Positions 38,498 through 48,659 are shown, numbered from the stretch's first letter. The stretch is DNA of 64,000 nucleotides from Rhodocyclaceae bacterium (GCA_030824275.1 JAVBXY010000005.1:248001-312000); one strand, 5' to 3'. Notes: a model not told the origin generated them from the sequence alone. Numbers and translations are program-made.

Positions 38498-38719
38498 GTG
38501 GCCAAATTCCTAGTCTTTGTTCTGGTGATTGCCGTCGCCTATCTGGTGATCCGCAATACACGGCGCCGTTCACCGCCACCAACACATCCCGCTGCCACGT
38601 CAGAGGACATGGCGCAGTGTGCCCATTGCGGTACCTACTTCCCCCGCCATGAGGCTACGCGGGAGGATGATGGCGAATTTTGCTGTGAAGAACATCGCCG
38701 TCTCGGGAGGCGGCAGTGA
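38498..38719 (+). CDS. PP0621 family small membrane-anchored zinc-ribbon protein
   Basis: This 73-residue protein starts at GTG, has an N-terminal hydrophobic helix ([15 protein letters not shown]), a basic patch and a small metal-binding module with Cys41-x2-Cys44 (CAHCGTYFP) and Cys62/63 with His66 (FCCEEH). The function of the family is unknown. It sits immediately upstream of pilS, overlapping it as GTGA, a linkage seen often in betaproteobacteria, so a role connected to PilSR sensing is possible but unproven. Confidence 0.85.
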   Translation: MAKFLVFVLVIAVAYLVIRNTRRRSPPPTHPAATSEDMAQCAHCGTYFPRHEATREDDGEFCCEEHRRLGRRQ

Positions 38720-40296
38720 CACCCCTGCCTGTTTCCCCGGATAACGAGGCGCAGGGCTCTTTCTGGCGTTCACTGCGATTCTTCTCGGTTTACCGCTTAG
38801 CCATCGCGCTGTTGTTTCTGGTGGCGGTGCTTGTTGGCGGCGATGCGCTGAGTCTCGGTACTCAGGATGTTCAGTTGTTCCGTCGCGTTGCTGCGGTCTA
38901 CCTGCTATGCGCTGCGGGATTCCTGATTGCACTGATACGACGGCCGCGTCGCTTCAACTTCCAGCTCTCTGTCCAGGTGGCGGTGGACGTGGTCGCACTG
39001 ACCTTGATGATGTTCGCCAGCGGCGGACAAAAGAGCGGCATCGCCATGCTGTTGCTGGTGGTGGTTGCTGGCGCAGGTCTGGTGGGCCAGGGACGTATGA
39101 CTCTGTTCTACGCGGCGCTGGCCTCGGTGGCGATGTTGCTCGAGGAGGGCTGGCGCGCACTTACATTGGACGCGGACCCGGCGGATTTCGTCCGTACCGG
39201 CATCATCAGCATTGCCTTTTTCGGAACCTCCATCGTGGCCCGCCTGCTGGCCCGACGGGTTGTTACCAACGAAGCGCTGGCCCGTGAGCGTGGGCGGGAA
39301 CTGAACGACCAGTTGCGAATCAGCGAGCGGATCATCAGCGACATGGAGGATGGCGTGCTGGTAGTGGATGGCGAGGGCAAGTTGCGTCTGCTCAATCCCC
39401 AGGCGGCGGAATTGCTCGATGCTCCTGCTGACGCGACCGATCTGGGCACACTGTCTCCCATATTGGCAATGCGGCATGCGGCCTGGAGTCGTCAGGGCGG
39501 CGAGACGGCGGAAATGCTGCGGCCGACGGATGGCCGGCTGTTGCGGGTTCGCTATCTGCCGCCGGCAGAGATCGGGGGCAATGCGCTGATCTATCTGGAG
39601 GATATGGAGCGCGTCCAGTCCCAGGCCCAGCAACTCAAACTCGCGGCCCTTGGGCGCCTGACGGCGAACATGGCGCATGAGATACGCAATCCGCTGGCGG
39701 CCATCAGTCATGCCGCCGAGCTATTGGCCGAAGAGGATATTGATCCGCTACGGCAGCGACTGGCGCGGATCATTCATGACAATACCGGTCGCCTCAACCG
39801 CTTGGTAACCGAGGTCCTAGAGCTTGGCCGCCGTGACCGGGCGCAACCGGAAACCCTGCGCTGGCAGGTTTTCGTTTCGGGTTTCATCGAGGAGTTTGTC
39901 CTTCACGATGCTTCCGCCGGAAGTCGGGTCAGCATTGGCGAGGCGGATATCGAGTTGCGCTTCGACCGTGGTCATCTCTACCGTGTATTGTGGAATCTCC
40001 TCGGCAATGCATTGCGCCATGCGAGTGCTGTGCCGGGAGCGATCCGTATCGAGGCGCGATGGACAGCCGTGCCGGGGCGTGTCGAATTGCATATCGTGGA
40101 CGACGGACCGGGGATTGATGCGCCCATGCGTGGCCAGGTCTTCGAGCCTTTTTTCACCACGCATGGCGCCGGTACCGGGTTGGGGCTCTATATTGCGCGG
40201 GAACTTTGCGAGGCCAGCGGTGCCCGCCTTGAGTTGATGGATGATGGGCCGGGCGCCCATTTCCGCATTACCGCCGAGGGAGGAGCATGTCCGTGA
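38716..40296 (+). CDS. pilS: PilS-type sensor histidine kinase
   Basis: The 526-residue protein has six membrane helices in the first 190 residues, a PAS-like domain (about 205-300: ISDMEDGVLVVDGEGKLRLLNP) and a kinase core with phospho-acceptor His321 (MAHEIRNPLAAISH), N box VLWNLLGNALRHA, and G boxes VDDGPGI and GTGLGLYIA. PilS senses pilin levels in the membrane and phosphorylates PilR. The GTG start overlaps the PP0621 stop, and the end overlaps pilR by 10 bp. Confidence 0.93.
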   Translation: MTPLPVSPDNEAQGSFWRSLRFFSVYRLAIALLFLVAVLVGGDALSLGTQDVQLFRRVAAVYLLCAAGFLIALIRRPRRFNFQLSVQVAVDVVALTLMMFASGGQKSGIAMLLLVVVAGAGLVGQGRMTLFYAALASVAMLLEEGWRALTLDADPADFVRTGIISIAFFGTSIVARLLARRVVTNEALARERGRELNDQLRISERIISDMEDGVLVVDGEGKLRLLNPQAAELLDAPADATDLGTLSPILAMRHAAWSRQGGETAEMLRPTDGRLLRVRYLPPAEIGGNALIYLEDMERVQSQAQQLKLAALGRLTANMAHEIRNPLAAISHAAELLAEEDIDPLRQRLARIIHDNTGRLNRLVTEVLELGRRDRAQPETLRWQVFVSGFIEEFVLHDASAGSRVSIGEADIELRFDRGHLYRVLWNLLGNALRHASAVPGAIRIEARWTAVPGRVELHIVDDGPGIDAPMRGQVFEPFFTTHGAGTGLGLYIARELCEASGARLELMDDGPGAHFRITAEGGACP

Positions 40297-41648
40297 AAAC
40301 CGAGCGACGCAGTCGCGGCGAAGCGAAACGGGTGCTGGTCGTCGATGACGAAGCGGACATCCGGGAATTGCTGGATCTCACCCTGGCGCGCATGGGCCTC
40401 GAAGCCGACTGTGCCGGCTCCATCGCCGAGGCACGGCGCCTGCTGGAAAGTCAGCGTTATCAGCTGTGTCTGACCGATATGCGCCTGCCCGATGGAGAAG
40501 GCCTGGAGCTGGTTCGTCACATCGGCGCAACTCTGGCTGATTTGCCGGTCGCAGTGATCACCGCTCACGGTAGCGCCGAGAATGCCGTGTCCGCGCTCAA
40601 GGCCGGCGCCTTCGATTACATCGCCAAGCCGGTTTCGTTGGAACAGTTGCGTGGCCTGGTCAAGTCGGCGCTCGAGTTGCCGGGTAATGGCAGCGATGCT
40701 TCAGCGGATGGAGAGTTCGCCCTGCTCGGTGAGTCACCGGCGATTGCGCAGGTGCGGGAACTCATCGAGAGGGTCGCGCGCAGTCAGGCGCCAGTGCACA
40801 TCACGGGCGAGTCCGGCAGCGGCAAGGAACTGGCGGCCCGCTTGATCCATACATTGGGCGCCCGCCGGGACCACGCCTTCGTGCCGGTGAATTGCGGCGC
40901 CATTCCCGAGAATCTGATGGAGAGCGAGTTCTTCGGTTACCGCAAGGGTGCCTTCACCGGCGCCAGCGATGACCGTGATGGCTTCTTCCAGGCGGCGCAT
41001 GGCGGCACCCTGTTCCTCGACGAGGTGGCCGACCTGCCGTTGACCATGCAGGTCAAGCTGCTGCGAGCGATCCAGGAAAAGCGGGTGCGCAAGGTCGGCG
41101 CCACGACCGAAGAGCCCGTGGACATTCGCCTCATCTGTGCCACGCACCAGGATCTCAAGGCGCTGGTGGAGCAGGGGCGCTTTCGGCAGGATTTGTTTTA
41201 TCGCCTTAACGTGATCGAAGTGCGCATGCCGGCCTTGCGTGAGTGTCGGGAGGACATCCCGATGCTGGCGCAGCGCATCCTGGCTCGGCTTGCCCGTGCG
41301 GCCGGCGTAGTTTCGCCGCCAGTGACGGCGGAAGCTCTTTCCGCACTGGAAAACTATCCCTTCCCCGGCAATGTGCGGGAACTCGAAAACATACTCGAGC
41401 GTTCCCTCGCCCTGATGGGCGACGTCCGGATCGATACGGTGGACCTGAACATCGCACCGTCTTCCGTGTGCGCAACGCCGGCCGCCAACGGTGGTTCGCT
41501 CCAGGATCATCTGGACCAGGTCGAGCGCCAGGCGATTCTCGATGCGCTGGGCCAGACTGGCGGCAATCGCACTGCCGCGGCAAGACTGCTTGGTGTTACC
41601 TTCCGCTCCCTGCGCTATCGCATGGCGCGCCTGGGCATGAACGACTGA
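40287..41648 (+). CDS. pilR: PilR-type sigma-54-dependent response regulator
   Basis: The 453-residue protein has a receiver domain (Asp64 in CLTDMRLPDG), a sigma-54 activator AAA domain with Walker A GESGSGKE (about residues 174-181), the GAFTGA sigma-54 contact loop (YRKGAFTGASDD) and Walker B GGTLFLDEVADL, and a Fis-type helix-turn-helix at the C-terminus (GGNRTAAARLLGVTFRSLRYRM). It should activate pilin transcription through sigma-54. The orphan pilin gene at 24056 with a candidate -24/-12 element is a possible target. Confidence 0.95.
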   Translation: MSVKTERRSRGEAKRVLVVDDEADIRELLDLTLARMGLEADCAGSIAEARRLLESQRYQLCLTDMRLPDGEGLELVRHIGATLADLPVAVITAHGSAENAVSALKAGAFDYIAKPVSLEQLRGLVKSALELPGNGSDASADGEFALLGESPAIAQVRELIERVARSQAPVHITGESGSGKELAARLIHTLGARRDHAFVPVNCGAIPENLMESEFFGYRKGAFTGASDDRDGFFQAAHGGTLFLDEVADLPLTMQVKLLRAIQEKRVRKVGATTEEPVDIRLICATHQDLKALVEQGRFRQDLFYRLNVIEVRMPALRECREDIPMLAQRILARLARAAGVVSPPVTAEALSALENYPFPGNVRELENILERSLALMGDVRIDTVDLNIAPSSVCATPAANGGSLQDHLDQVERQAILDALGQTGGNRTAAARLLGVTFRSLRYRMARLGMND

Positions 41649-42190
41649 TGTCCATGCCGGAAACTGACTCCGGCTGGCTGCAGGCGGCACGCCGGATCGA
41701 GTCGCCGAATCAGGACGAACGACCTGCGGGCGAGTTGGTACGCTTGATCGTCATTCACGCCATCAGCCTGCCGCCCAATGAATTCGGCGGGCCCGGCATC
41801 ATCGAGTTGTTCACCAATCGACTGGAGCCGCAGGCTCATCCCTACTACCGGGAAATCCACGCGCTCCGCGTCTCCGCCCATTTCCTCATTCGCCGCGACG
41901 GCGAGCTGATCCAGTTCGTCTCCTGCGCGCGCCGGGCCTGGCATGCCGGGGTTTCAAGTTGGCAGGGGCGTGAGCGCTGCAATGATTTCTCCATCGGCAT
42001 CGAGCTGGAGGGCTGCGACGAATTGCCGTTTGCCGATGCTCAGTATCCGGCACTCGATGCCTTGCTTGCCGAACTCCGCCGCCGCTATCCGGTGGAGGCC
42101 ATCGTCGGGCACAGCGATATCGCCCCCGGTCGAAAGACGGACCCAGGACCTTGCTTCGACTGGAGCCGGCTGTCGTTTCAGCGCGCCTGA
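41648..42190 (+). CDS. ampD: 1,6-anhydro-N-acetylmuramyl-L-alanine amidase AmpD
   Basis: The 180-residue cytoplasmic amidase has the zinc ligands His37 (LIVIHAISLP), His155 (VGHSDIAPGRKTDPG) and Asp165, and the FSIGIELEG motif. AmpD cleaves the peptide from anhydro-muropeptides during cell-wall recycling and so keeps AmpR-controlled beta-lactamase low where that system exists. The ATG at 41648 shares a base with the pilR stop (TGATG). Many betaproteobacteria keep ampD behind pilR. Confidence 0.95.
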   Translation: MSMPETDSGWLQAARRIESPNQDERPAGELVRLIVIHAISLPPNEFGGPGIIELFTNRLEPQAHPYYREIHALRVSAHFLIRRDGELIQFVSCARRAWHAGVSSWQGRERCNDFSIGIELEGCDELPFADAQYPALDALLAELRRRYPVEAIVGHSDIAPGRKTDPGPCFDWSRLSFQRA

Positions 42191-42241
42191 CTTTAGTCAT
42201 AGGTGTTCGGTGTTTCGCCGCATGGCAACATCAAAAAATTG

Positions 42242-42270
42242 TTGCGGCGAAAATTTTCACCTACTAGAAT
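42242..42270 (+). promoter_or_regulatory. nrdAB promoter
   Basis: TTGCGG (42242-42247) and TAGAAT (42265-42270) are separated by exactly 17 bp. The -10 hexamer lies inside the first NrdR box, so bound NrdR would block it. Confidence 0.65.
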
Positions 42271-42275
42271 TAGTC
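42259..42275 (+). promoter_or_regulatory. NrdR box 1 upstream of nrdA
   Basis: ACCTACTAGAATTAGTC has the ACTA-N4-TAGT palindrome of NrdR boxes. Its centre is 31 bp, three helical turns, from that of box 2, the usual spacing for cooperative NrdR binding. Confidence 0.7.
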
Positions 42276-42291
42276 GCTGAGTGTCGTTGAC

Positions 42292-42308
42292 CCACTACAT
42301 ATAGTAGG
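42292..42308 (+). promoter_or_regulatory. NrdR box 2 upstream of nrdA
   Basis: CCACTACATATAGTAGG closely matches the NrdR consensus ACACTATATATAGTGT in its core. NrdR, with dATP or ATP bound, represses ribonucleotide reductase genes. Confidence 0.8.
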
Positions 42309-42405
42309 TCGGAGTTCTGGATAGGCGGGGCGGTGATGCCGATCAACTGGTCGGCCAACTGTTCGGAACTCGCGGGTGGTACGACGCTATCGACAGGAGA
42401 CGCAT

Positions 42406-45270
42406 ATGCAGAATTCCACGGGCACCGACCTCGACAGGTATGCCCAGCAGCTTCCCTCCGATCTGGCAACAGATCACTCCCTCTCCTCCTTTTCTTCCTT
42501 TCCCACCTCATCAGAACTCAAGGTCATCCGCCGCAATGGCGCCGTGGTCGGCTTCGAGCCGGCCAAGATTTCAATTGCCCTGACCAAGGCCTTTCTCGCC
42601 GTCGATGGTTCCCAGGCTGCCGCCTCGGCGCGGGTGCGCGATGTCGTCGGCCAGTTGACCGGGTCGGTGGTGACCACGCTGGAACGCCGCCAGCCGGCAG
42701 GCGGCACGGTGCATATCGAGGACATCCAGGATCAGGTCGAGCTGGCGTTGATGCGCTCGGGCGAGCACGACGTCGCGCGCGCCTATGTGCTCTATCGGGA
42801 AAAGCGCCATCAGGAGCGCCTCCAGCAGCGCAAGACTGCCAGTGCTCCCGCTGAGCCCGAACTGCATGTGCTGGATGGCGGACAACGCATTCCCCTGGAT
42901 CGCGCTGCTCTGCGCGGTCTGATCGTTTCCGCTAGCGAGGGTCTGGGCGAGGCCGTGTCGGTGGATGCCATCCTCGACGCCACGCTGAAAAATATCTACG
43001 ACGGCGTGCCCCTGGAGGAACTGCGCAAGTCGGCCATCCTCGCCTCCCGCGTGCTGATCGAGAAGGATCCGGCCTACAGCTATGTCACTTCGCGCCTGCT
43101 GTTGCACACCATTCGCCGCGAGGTTCTGGGTGAAGAAGTGCTGCAAGGGGAAATGGCCGACCGCTACGCTGGCTATTTTGGCGACTACGTCCGCACCGGC
43201 ATCAAGGCCGAACTGCTTGATCCGCGTCTGGCCCAGTTCGATCTGCCGCGCCTGGGCGCCACCCTGGATGCCCGTCGCGACCTGCAATTCGGCTACCTTG
43301 GCCTGCAAACTCTCTATGACCGCTACTTCCTCCATATAGAAGAGCGGCGCATCGAACTGCCCCAGACCTTTTTCATGCGCGTCGCCATGGGGCTGGCCAT
43401 CAACGAGATCGAGCGCGAGGCGCGGGCCATCGAGTTCTATGAAGTGCTGTCGCGCTTCGATTTCATGAGCTCGACGCCGACCCTGTTTAATGCCGGCACC
43501 CTGCATTCGCAGCTTTCTTCCTGCTACCTGACCACGGTTTCAGATGAACTGGACGGCATCTATCAGGGCATCAAGGAAAACGCCCTGCTGCAGAAGTTCG
43601 CCGGCGGTCTAGGCAACGACTGGACGCCGGTGCGTGCCCTGGGCGCTCGCATCAAGGGCACCAACGGCAAGAGCCAGGGGGTGATTCCCTTCCTCAAGGT
43701 GGTGAACGACACGGCGGTGGCGGTGAACCAGGGCGGCAAGCGCAAGGGCGCCGTCTGCGCCTACCTCGAAACCTGGCACCTCGACATGGAGGAATTCCTC
43801 GAGCTGCGCAAGAACACCGGCGATGATCGCCGCCGCACCCACGACATGAACACGTCGAACTGGATTCCCGACCTGTTCATGAAGCGGGTCATGGACGGCG
43901 CCGACTGGACCCTGTTCTCGCCCTCCGACTGTCCGGACCTGCACGAGAAGTGCGGTCGTGCCTTCGAAGAGGCCTACGTCCGCTACGAACAGAAGGCCGC
44001 CGCCGGCGAGATCAAGCTGTTCAAGACGGTGCCGGCCCTGACGCTGTGGCGCAAGATGCTGACCATGCTGTTCGAGACCGGGCATCCCTGGATCACCTTC
44101 AAGGACCCCTGCAACATCCGCTCGCCCCAGCAGCACGTCGGCGTCGTGCATAGTTCCAACCTGTGCACCGAGATCACCCTGAACACCTCGGACAGCGAAA
44201 TCGCCGTCTGCAACCTGGGTTCGGTGAATCTGCTCAACCACCTGAAGGATGGCCAGCTCGACCAGCCCAAGCTCAAGGCCACCATCCGCGTCGCCATGCG
44301 CATGCTGGACAATGTGGTGGATATCAACTTCTACGCAGTGGACAAGGCGCGCAATTCCAACGTCCGCCACCGGCCGGTGGGCATGGGCATCATGGGCTTT
44401 CAGGATTGTCTGCACGCCCTGCGCGTGCCCTACGCCACCGAGGCTGCCGTCGAGTTCGCCGACCGTTCCATGGAGGCGGTCTGCTACTACGCCTACTGGG
44501 CATCGACCGATCTGGCCGAAGAGCGCGGCCGCTACTCCAGCTTCAAGGGCAGCCTGTGGGACAGGGGCATCCTGCCCTTCGATTCCATCGACCTGCTGGC
44601 GGCGGAGCGCGGCGGCCAAGTGGAGGTGGATCGTTCCATCACCCTCGACTGGGACGCCCTGCGCACCCGCATCGGTCAGGTCGGCATGCGCAACTCCAAC
44701 TGCATCGCCATCGCGCCGACGGCGACCATCTCCAACATCGTCGGCGTCTCGGCCTCCATCGAGCCGGAATACCAGAACCTCTACGTCAAATCCAACCTCT
44801 CCGGCGAATTCACCATCGCCAACGAGCAACTGGTGCGCGACCTCAAGGCCCTGGGTCTGTGGGACGAGGTGATGATCTCCGACCTCAAGTATTTCGACGG
44901 CGCCCTGTCACGCATCGATCGGGTACCGGCCGAACTGCGTGCGCTCTACGCTACTGCCTTCGAGATCGAGCCGAAGTGGCTGGTGGAAGCCGCCGCCCGG
45001 CGCCAGAAGTGGATCGACCAGGCCCAGTCACTCAATATATATATGGCGGGTGCCTCCGGTCGCAAGCTGGACGAGACCTACAAGCTGGCCTGGCTGCGAG
45101 GATTGAAGACCACTTACTACCTGCGCTCCATGGGCGCGACGGCGGCGGAGAAATCCACCGGCCGTGGCGGCGAACTCAATGCGGTCTCCGCCGACGGCGG
45201 TACGCCCGCCGTGGCGGCGGAAGCCCAGTTCTGTTCAATAGACAATCCCGAATGCGAGGCCTGCCAGTGA
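42406..45270 (+). CDS. nrdA: Ribonucleoside-diphosphate reductase, alpha subunit (class Ia)
   Basis: The 954-residue protein has an N-terminal ATP-cone (about residues 35-125), a further helical region resembling a second cone (about 145-235), and the catalytic barrel. Key residues are visible: the active-site cysteine pair (SSCYLTT and [10 protein letters not shown]), [10 protein letters not shown] with the radical cysteine and glutamate, the radical-transfer tyrosines in [10 protein letters not shown], and the C-terminal redox cysteines ([11 protein letters not shown]). It reduces NDPs to dNDPs with NrdB. The ATG at 42406 has AGGAGACG upstream; a longer frame is not used. Its stop overlaps nrdB. 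Confidence 0.96.
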   Translation: MQNSTGTDLDRYAQQLPSDLATDHSLSSFSSFPTSSELKVIRRNGAVVGFEPAKISIALTKAFLAVDGSQAAASARVRDVVGQLTGSVVTTLERRQPAGGTVHIEDIQDQVELALMRSGEHDVARAYVLYREKRHQERLQQRKTASAPAEPELHVLDGGQRIPLDRAALRGLIVSASEGLGEAVSVDAILDATLKNIYDGVPLEELRKSAILASRVLIEKDPAYSYVTSRLLLHTIRREVLGEEVLQGEMADRYAGYFGDYVRTGIKAELLDPRLAQFDLPRLGATLDARRDLQFGYLGLQTLYDRYFLHIEERRIELPQTFFMRVAMGLAINEIEREARAIEFYEVLSRFDFMSSTPTLFNAGTLHSQLSSCYLTTVSDELDGIYQGIKENALLQKFAGGLGNDWTPVRALGARIKGTNGKSQGVIPFLKVVNDTAVAVNQGGKRKGAVCAYLETWHLDMEEFLELRKNTGDDRRRTHDMNTSNWIPDLFMKRVMDGADWTLFSPSDCPDLHEKCGRAFEEAYVRYEQKAAAGEIKLFKTVPALTLWRKMLTMLFETGHPWITFKDPCNIRSPQQHVGVVHSSNLCTEITLNTSDSEIAVCNLGSVNLLNHLKDGQLDQPKLKATIRVAMRMLDNVVDINFYAVDKARNSNVRHRPVGMGIMGFQDCLHALRVPYATEAAVEFADRSMEAVCYYAYWASTDLAEERGRYSSFKGSLWDRGILPFDSIDLLAAERGGQVEVDRSITLDWDALRTRIGQVGMRNSNCIAIAPTATISNIVGVSASIEPEYQNLYVKSNLSGEFTIANEQLVRDLKALGLWDEVMISDLKYFDGALSRIDRVPAELRALYATAFEIEPKWLVEAAARRQKWIDQAQSLNIYMAGASGRKLDETYKLAWLRGLKTTYYLRSMGATAAEKSTGRGGELNAVSADGGTPAVAAEAQFCSIDNPECEACQ

Positions 45271-46439
45271 TGCTGAATTTCGAAGAAGACATCCCGGCGA
45301 CCGGTCTGCGCCTGCAATCGAACATTGGCGCCGTAACCTCTTCGGGTCACCTCCGGCCTGACGGCCTCCCCGTATCACCAGCGCCGACTTTTCTCCGCGA
45401 GGAGCCGGCGCCGCAATCCGCCCGTCGGGTTCGCGTCGAGGACAAACGGGTCATCAACGGCGGCACCGACGTCAATCAACTGGTGCCCTTCAAGTACAAA
45501 TGGGCTTGGGACAAGTACCTCGCCGGTTGCGCCAATCACTGGATGCCGCAGGAGATCAACATGTCCCGCGACATCGCCCAGTGGAAGGATCCTAACGGTT
45601 TGTCGGAAGACGAGCGCCGCGTGGTCAAGCGCAACCTCGGCTTCTTCGTCACCGCCGACAGCCTGGCTGCCAATAACATCGTGCTCGGCACCTATCGCCA
45701 CATCTCGGCGCCGGAGTGCCGTCAGTACATGTTGCGCCAGGCCTTCGAGGAGGCCATCCACACCCACGCCTATCAATACATCGTCGAAAGCCTGGGTCTC
45801 GACGAGGGCGAAATCTTCAACGCCTATCACGAGATTTCCAGCATTCGCGACAAGGACGAGTTCCTCATCCCCTTCATCGACACGCTGACCAACCCGGCCT
45901 TCCGTACCGGCACGCCGGAGGCGGACCAGAAGCTGCTGAAGAGCCTGATCGTCTTCGCCTGCCTGATGGAGGGCCTGTTCTTCTACGTCGGTTTCGCCCA
46001 GATCCTGGCGCTGGGCCGGCAGAACAAGATGACCGGCGCCGCCGAGCAGTACCAGTACATCCTGCGCGACGAGTCCATGCACTGCAACTTCGGCATCGAC
46101 CTCATCAACCAGATCAAACTCGAGAATCCGCATCTGTGGACGCCGAGCTTCCGCGAGGAAATTAAAGCGCTGTTCCGTACGGCCGTAGACCTCGAGTATC
46201 GCTATGCGGAGGACACCATGCCGCGCGGTGTGCTGGGTCTGAATGCACCGATGTTCAAGGGCTACCTGCGCTACATCGCCAATCGTCGTTGCCAGCAGAT
46301 CGGCCTCGATGCGATGTTCGACGGCGAGGACAATCCCTTCCCGTGGATGAGCGAGATGATCGACCTCAAGAAGGAAAAGAACTTTTTTGAGACACGTGTC
46401 ACCGAATATCAAACTGGTGGTGCATTGAATTGGGATTGA
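45270..46439 (+). CDS. nrdB: Ribonucleoside-diphosphate reductase, beta subunit (class Ia)
   Basis: The 389-residue diiron protein shows the metal ligands and the radical tyrosine ([14 protein letters not shown]), a further glutamate in [11 protein letters not shown], and ESMHCNFG. It supplies the tyrosyl radical to NrdA. The ATG shares a base with the nrdA stop (TGATG). Residues 20-41 ([20 protein letters not shown] then F) are the long form of the dispersed repeat, inserted in the variable region before the conserved [16 protein letters not shown], where it probably leaves the fold untouched. Confidence 0.96.
   Translation: MLNFEEDIPATGLRLQSNIGAVTSSGHLRPDGLPVSPAPTFLREEPAPQSARRVRVEDKRVINGGTDVNQLVPFKYKWAWDKYLAGCANHWMPQEINMSRDIAQWKDPNGLSEDERRVVKRNLGFFVTADSLAANNIVLGTYRHISAPECRQYMLRQAFEEAIHTHAYQYIVESLGLDEGEIFNAYHEISSIRDKDEFLIPFIDTLTNPAFRTGTPEADQKLLKSLIVFACLMEGLFFYVGFAQILALGRQNKMTGAAEQYQYILRDESMHCNFGIDLINQIKLENPHLWTPSFREEIKALFRTAVDLEYRYAEDTMPRGVLGLNAPMFKGYLRYIANRRCQQIGLDAMFDGEDNPFPWMSEMIDLKKEKNFFETRVTEYQTGGALNWD
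45331..45393 (+). repeat. Dispersed repeat, long form (62 bp), copy 11 (in nrdB)
   Basis: GCCGTAACCTCTTCGGGTCA begins a block that ends in CACCAGCGCCGACTTTT. It differs at only about four positions from the block at 60412-60474. Internally, GGCC-TGAC-GGCC and the flanking CGGG / CCCG pair as an interrupted stem. Confidence 0.9.
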
Positions 46440-46640
46440 TGTGATCGATGTTGTATATGATCGCGGTATGCGTCTTCGTCATCCATCCGCCACTTCAAAA
46501 CGAAGTGATAGGTGGATAAACGTGAGGAATTCATCGCTTTCGATTGTTTCGATGCGTTGGATAATCCGTGCTAACCCAAGACGGGTTGCAGTAAATGTAA
46601 GTGGTGGTTCTTTCCTGTTAATAAGTTAAGGAGGTTCAAC

Positions 46641-47315
46641 ATGGCTGATGAAAAGAAAGCCAAGAAGCCGGCTGCTAAGAAGGCTGCGGCCAAGCCCGCC
46701 GCTAAAAAAGCTGCGGCCCCGAAAAAGCCTGCTGCTAAAAAGCCGGCTGTGAAGAAAGCGGCTGCCAAGCCCGCTGCGAAGAAGGCTGCGCCGAAGAAGG
46801 CCGCTGCCAAGCCCGCTGCGAAGAAGGCCGTCGCCAAGAAGCCGGCTGCAAAGCCTGCTGCCAAGAAGGTCGTTGCGAAGAAGCCGGCTGCGAAGCCTGC
46901 TGCCAAGAAGGCTGTCGCCAAGAAGCCCGCTGCGAAGAAGCCTGTGGCGAAGAAGGTTGTCGCCAAGAAGCCGGCTGCCAAGCCTGCTGCGAAGAAGGCT
47001 GTCGCCAAGAAGCCGGTTGCGAAGAAGCCTGTGGCGAAGAAGGTTGTCGCCAAGAAGCCGGCTGCGAAGCCCGCTGCCAAGAAGGCTGTCGCGAAGAAGC
47101 CGGCTGCCAAGCCCGCTGCGAAGAAGGTTGTCGCCAAGAAGCCGGCTGCAAAGCCCGCTGCGAAGCCGGCCGCCAAGCCCGCCGCGAAGAAGGCTGCTCC
47201 GAAGAAGCCGGCTGCTCCTGCTGCCGCTGCTCCTTCGACCGCTGCTGCTCCCGGTCTCAAGTCGTCGCTGAATCCGGCGGCGGCCTGGCCGTTTCCCACC
47301 GGCTCCCGTCCCTGA
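46641..47315 (+). CDS. Histone H1-like DNA-binding protein (lysine/alanine/proline repeats)
   Basis: The 224-residue protein is almost entirely tandem variants of PAAKK and AKKPAAKP units, very basic and without predicted fold, ending in a conserved non-repetitive tail (LKSSLNPAAAWPFPTGSRP). It resembles Bordetella BpH2-type and AlgP-like proteins that bind DNA non-specifically. The repeats make the length prone to slippage between strains. The start has AAGGAGGTTC upstream. A 201-bp gap from nrdB precedes it and contains a stem (CACTTC / GAAGTG, 46491-46507) of unknown use; a strong terminator follows. Confidence 0.9.
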   Translation: MADEKKAKKPAAKKAAAKPAAKKAAAPKKPAAKKPAVKKAAAKPAAKKAAPKKAAAKPAAKKAVAKKPAAKPAAKKVVAKKPAAKPAAKKAVAKKPAAKKPVAKKVVAKKPAAKPAAKKAVAKKPVAKKPVAKKVVAKKPAAKPAAKKAVAKKPAAKPAAKKVVAKKPAAKPAAKPAAKPAAKKAAPKKPAAPAAAAPSTAAAPGLKSSLNPAAAWPFPTGSRP

Positions 47316-47359
47316 CGGAACCCGGGGTGCGGAGCTTGCTCCGCGCCAGTCGGACCCCA

Positions 47360-47387
47360 ACGCGCGTCTCTAGGGACGCGCGTTTTT
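47360..47387 (+). terminator. Rho-independent terminator of the histone-like gene
   Basis: ACGCGCGTC / GACGCGCGT, a 9-bp perfect stem with a 6-nt loop, followed by TTTT, about 45 bp after the histone-like stop. A smaller hairpin GCGGAGC-TT-GCTCCGC lies just before it. Confidence 0.9.
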
Positions 47388-47391
47388 CATT

Positions 47392-48549
47392 TCAGCGTCC
47401 GAAAAACTTTCCCAGTCTGGCGAGGCCTTCCTCGATCAGCGTCTGCTCGATGGTGTAGGAGAAGCGCATGTGTTTCTCCGGTCCGTTGCTACCGAAGTCG
47501 AGGCCCGGCGTGGCCGCGACACCGGCCTGGGTCAGCAGGCGATCCGCCAGTTCGAAGCTGTCGGCGGCCAGTCCGTCACTCCGTGCATAAACGTAGAACG
47601 CGCCCTGCGGCTCGGCGGCGACATCGAAGCCGAGGTGACGCAGGCCCGGCACCAGCACATCGCGGCGTGCGGAGAATTCCTGGCGACGGGCTTCGAGCAG
47701 GGCGATGGTCTCCGGCCGGAATGCTGCCAGGGCCGCATGCTGGGCGACGGTGGATGGCGCGATGTAAAGGTTCTGCGCCAGCTTCTCGACGTCGCGCACA
47801 TAGCGGCTGGGCGCCACCAGCCAGCCCAGGCGCCAGCCGGTCATGCCGAAGTATTTTGAGAAACTGTTGATGACAAAGATGTCGTCGCTGATGACCAGTG
47901 CGGATTCCGCATCCGTACCGTAGGTGAGGCCGTGATAGATCTCGTCTACCAATAGTGAACCACCGCGATGGGCAACCTCCCGCCACAGCGCGCGGATGTC
48001 GTCGAGGGACAGCAGCGTTCCGGTCGGATTCGCCGGCGAGGCCACCAGCAGGCCTTTGGTCTTGGCGGTCCATGCTGCGGCGAGTTGCGCGGCGTCTGGT
48101 TGGTAGCGCGTGTCGGGGCCGACCGGCAGCGATACCGGCTGGCCTTCGAGCAGGCGAACGAAATGCCGGTTGCAGGGATAGCCCGGATCGGGCAGCAGCC
48201 ATTCGTCGCCGGGATTGACCAGCACGCCGAGGGCCAGCAGCAGCGCGCCCGAGGCGCCGGCGGTGATGATGATGCGTTCCGGCGAGACGTCGACGCCGTA
48301 ACGTGATTGGTAGAAGGCGCTGATGGCCTCGCGCAATTCACGCAGGCCGAGGGCGGCGGTGTAATGCACATGGCCGCCAGCGAGGAAACGCTGGGCGGCC
48401 GCGACGATGGGATCGGCGGTGGGAAAGCCCGGCTCGCCGACTTCCAGATGGATGATCGACTTGCCCTGGGCTTCGAGCGCCTGGGCCTTGGCCATCAGTT
48501 CCATGACATGGAACGGCGCGATCTGCGCCATGCGTTCGGCAATGTTCAT
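47392..48549 (-). CDS. PLP-dependent aminotransferase (aspartate/alanine type)
   Basis: The 385-residue class I/II aminotransferase has the PLP lysine in INSFSKYFGMTGWRLGW, plus LEVGEPGFPTADP, SPANPTGTLL and the substrate arginine in HMRFSYT. Substrate specificity (alanine, aspartate or other) is not resolved. The ATG at 48549 is chosen because the frame upstream runs through the pckG terminator and a repeat copy and is not conserved. It is on the same strand as pckG but separated from it by that terminator. Confidence 0.87.
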   Translation of the reverse strand: MNIAERMAQIAPFHVMELMAKAQALEAQGKSIIHLEVGEPGFPTADPIVAAAQRFLAGGHVHYTAALGLRELREAISAFYQSRYGVDVSPERIIITAGASGALLLALGVLVNPGDEWLLPDPGYPCNRHFVRLLEGQPVSLPVGPDTRYQPDAAQLAAAWTAKTKGLLVASPANPTGTLLSLDDIRALWREVAHRGGSLLVDEIYHGLTYGTDAESALVISDDIFVINSFSKYFGMTGWRLGWLVAPSRYVRDVEKLAQNLYIAPSTVAQHAALAAFRPETIALLEARRQEFSARRDVLVPGLRHLGFDVAAEPQGAFYVYARSDGLAADSFELADRLLTQAGVAATPGLDFGSNGPEKHMRFSYTIEQTLIEEGLARLGKFFGR

Positions 48550-48559
48550 GTGGTTCTCC

Positions 48560-48592
48560 AAAAACGAAACGGCCGCCCGGAAGGGCGGCCGC
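48560..48592 (-). terminator. Rho-independent terminator of pckG
   Basis: CGGCCGCCC / GGGCGGCCG with a 4-nt GGAA/TTCC loop is a 9-bp stem; on the minus strand it is followed by TTTCGTTTTT. It lies about 70 bp beyond the pckG stop. Confidence 0.9.
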
Positions 48593-48636
48593 ATGATCTT
48601 ACTGCGGGCGGCGCGACGAGCGTGTGTCGATTGCTC

Positions 48637-48659
48637 GCCGTGTCGCCAGCGCCGACTTT

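Noticed and set aside
46641..47315. Regularly spaced short repeats that resemble a CRISPR array
   Set aside because: The repeats are in frame lysine/alanine codons of a histone-like gene, with no unique spacers and no cas genes nearby.
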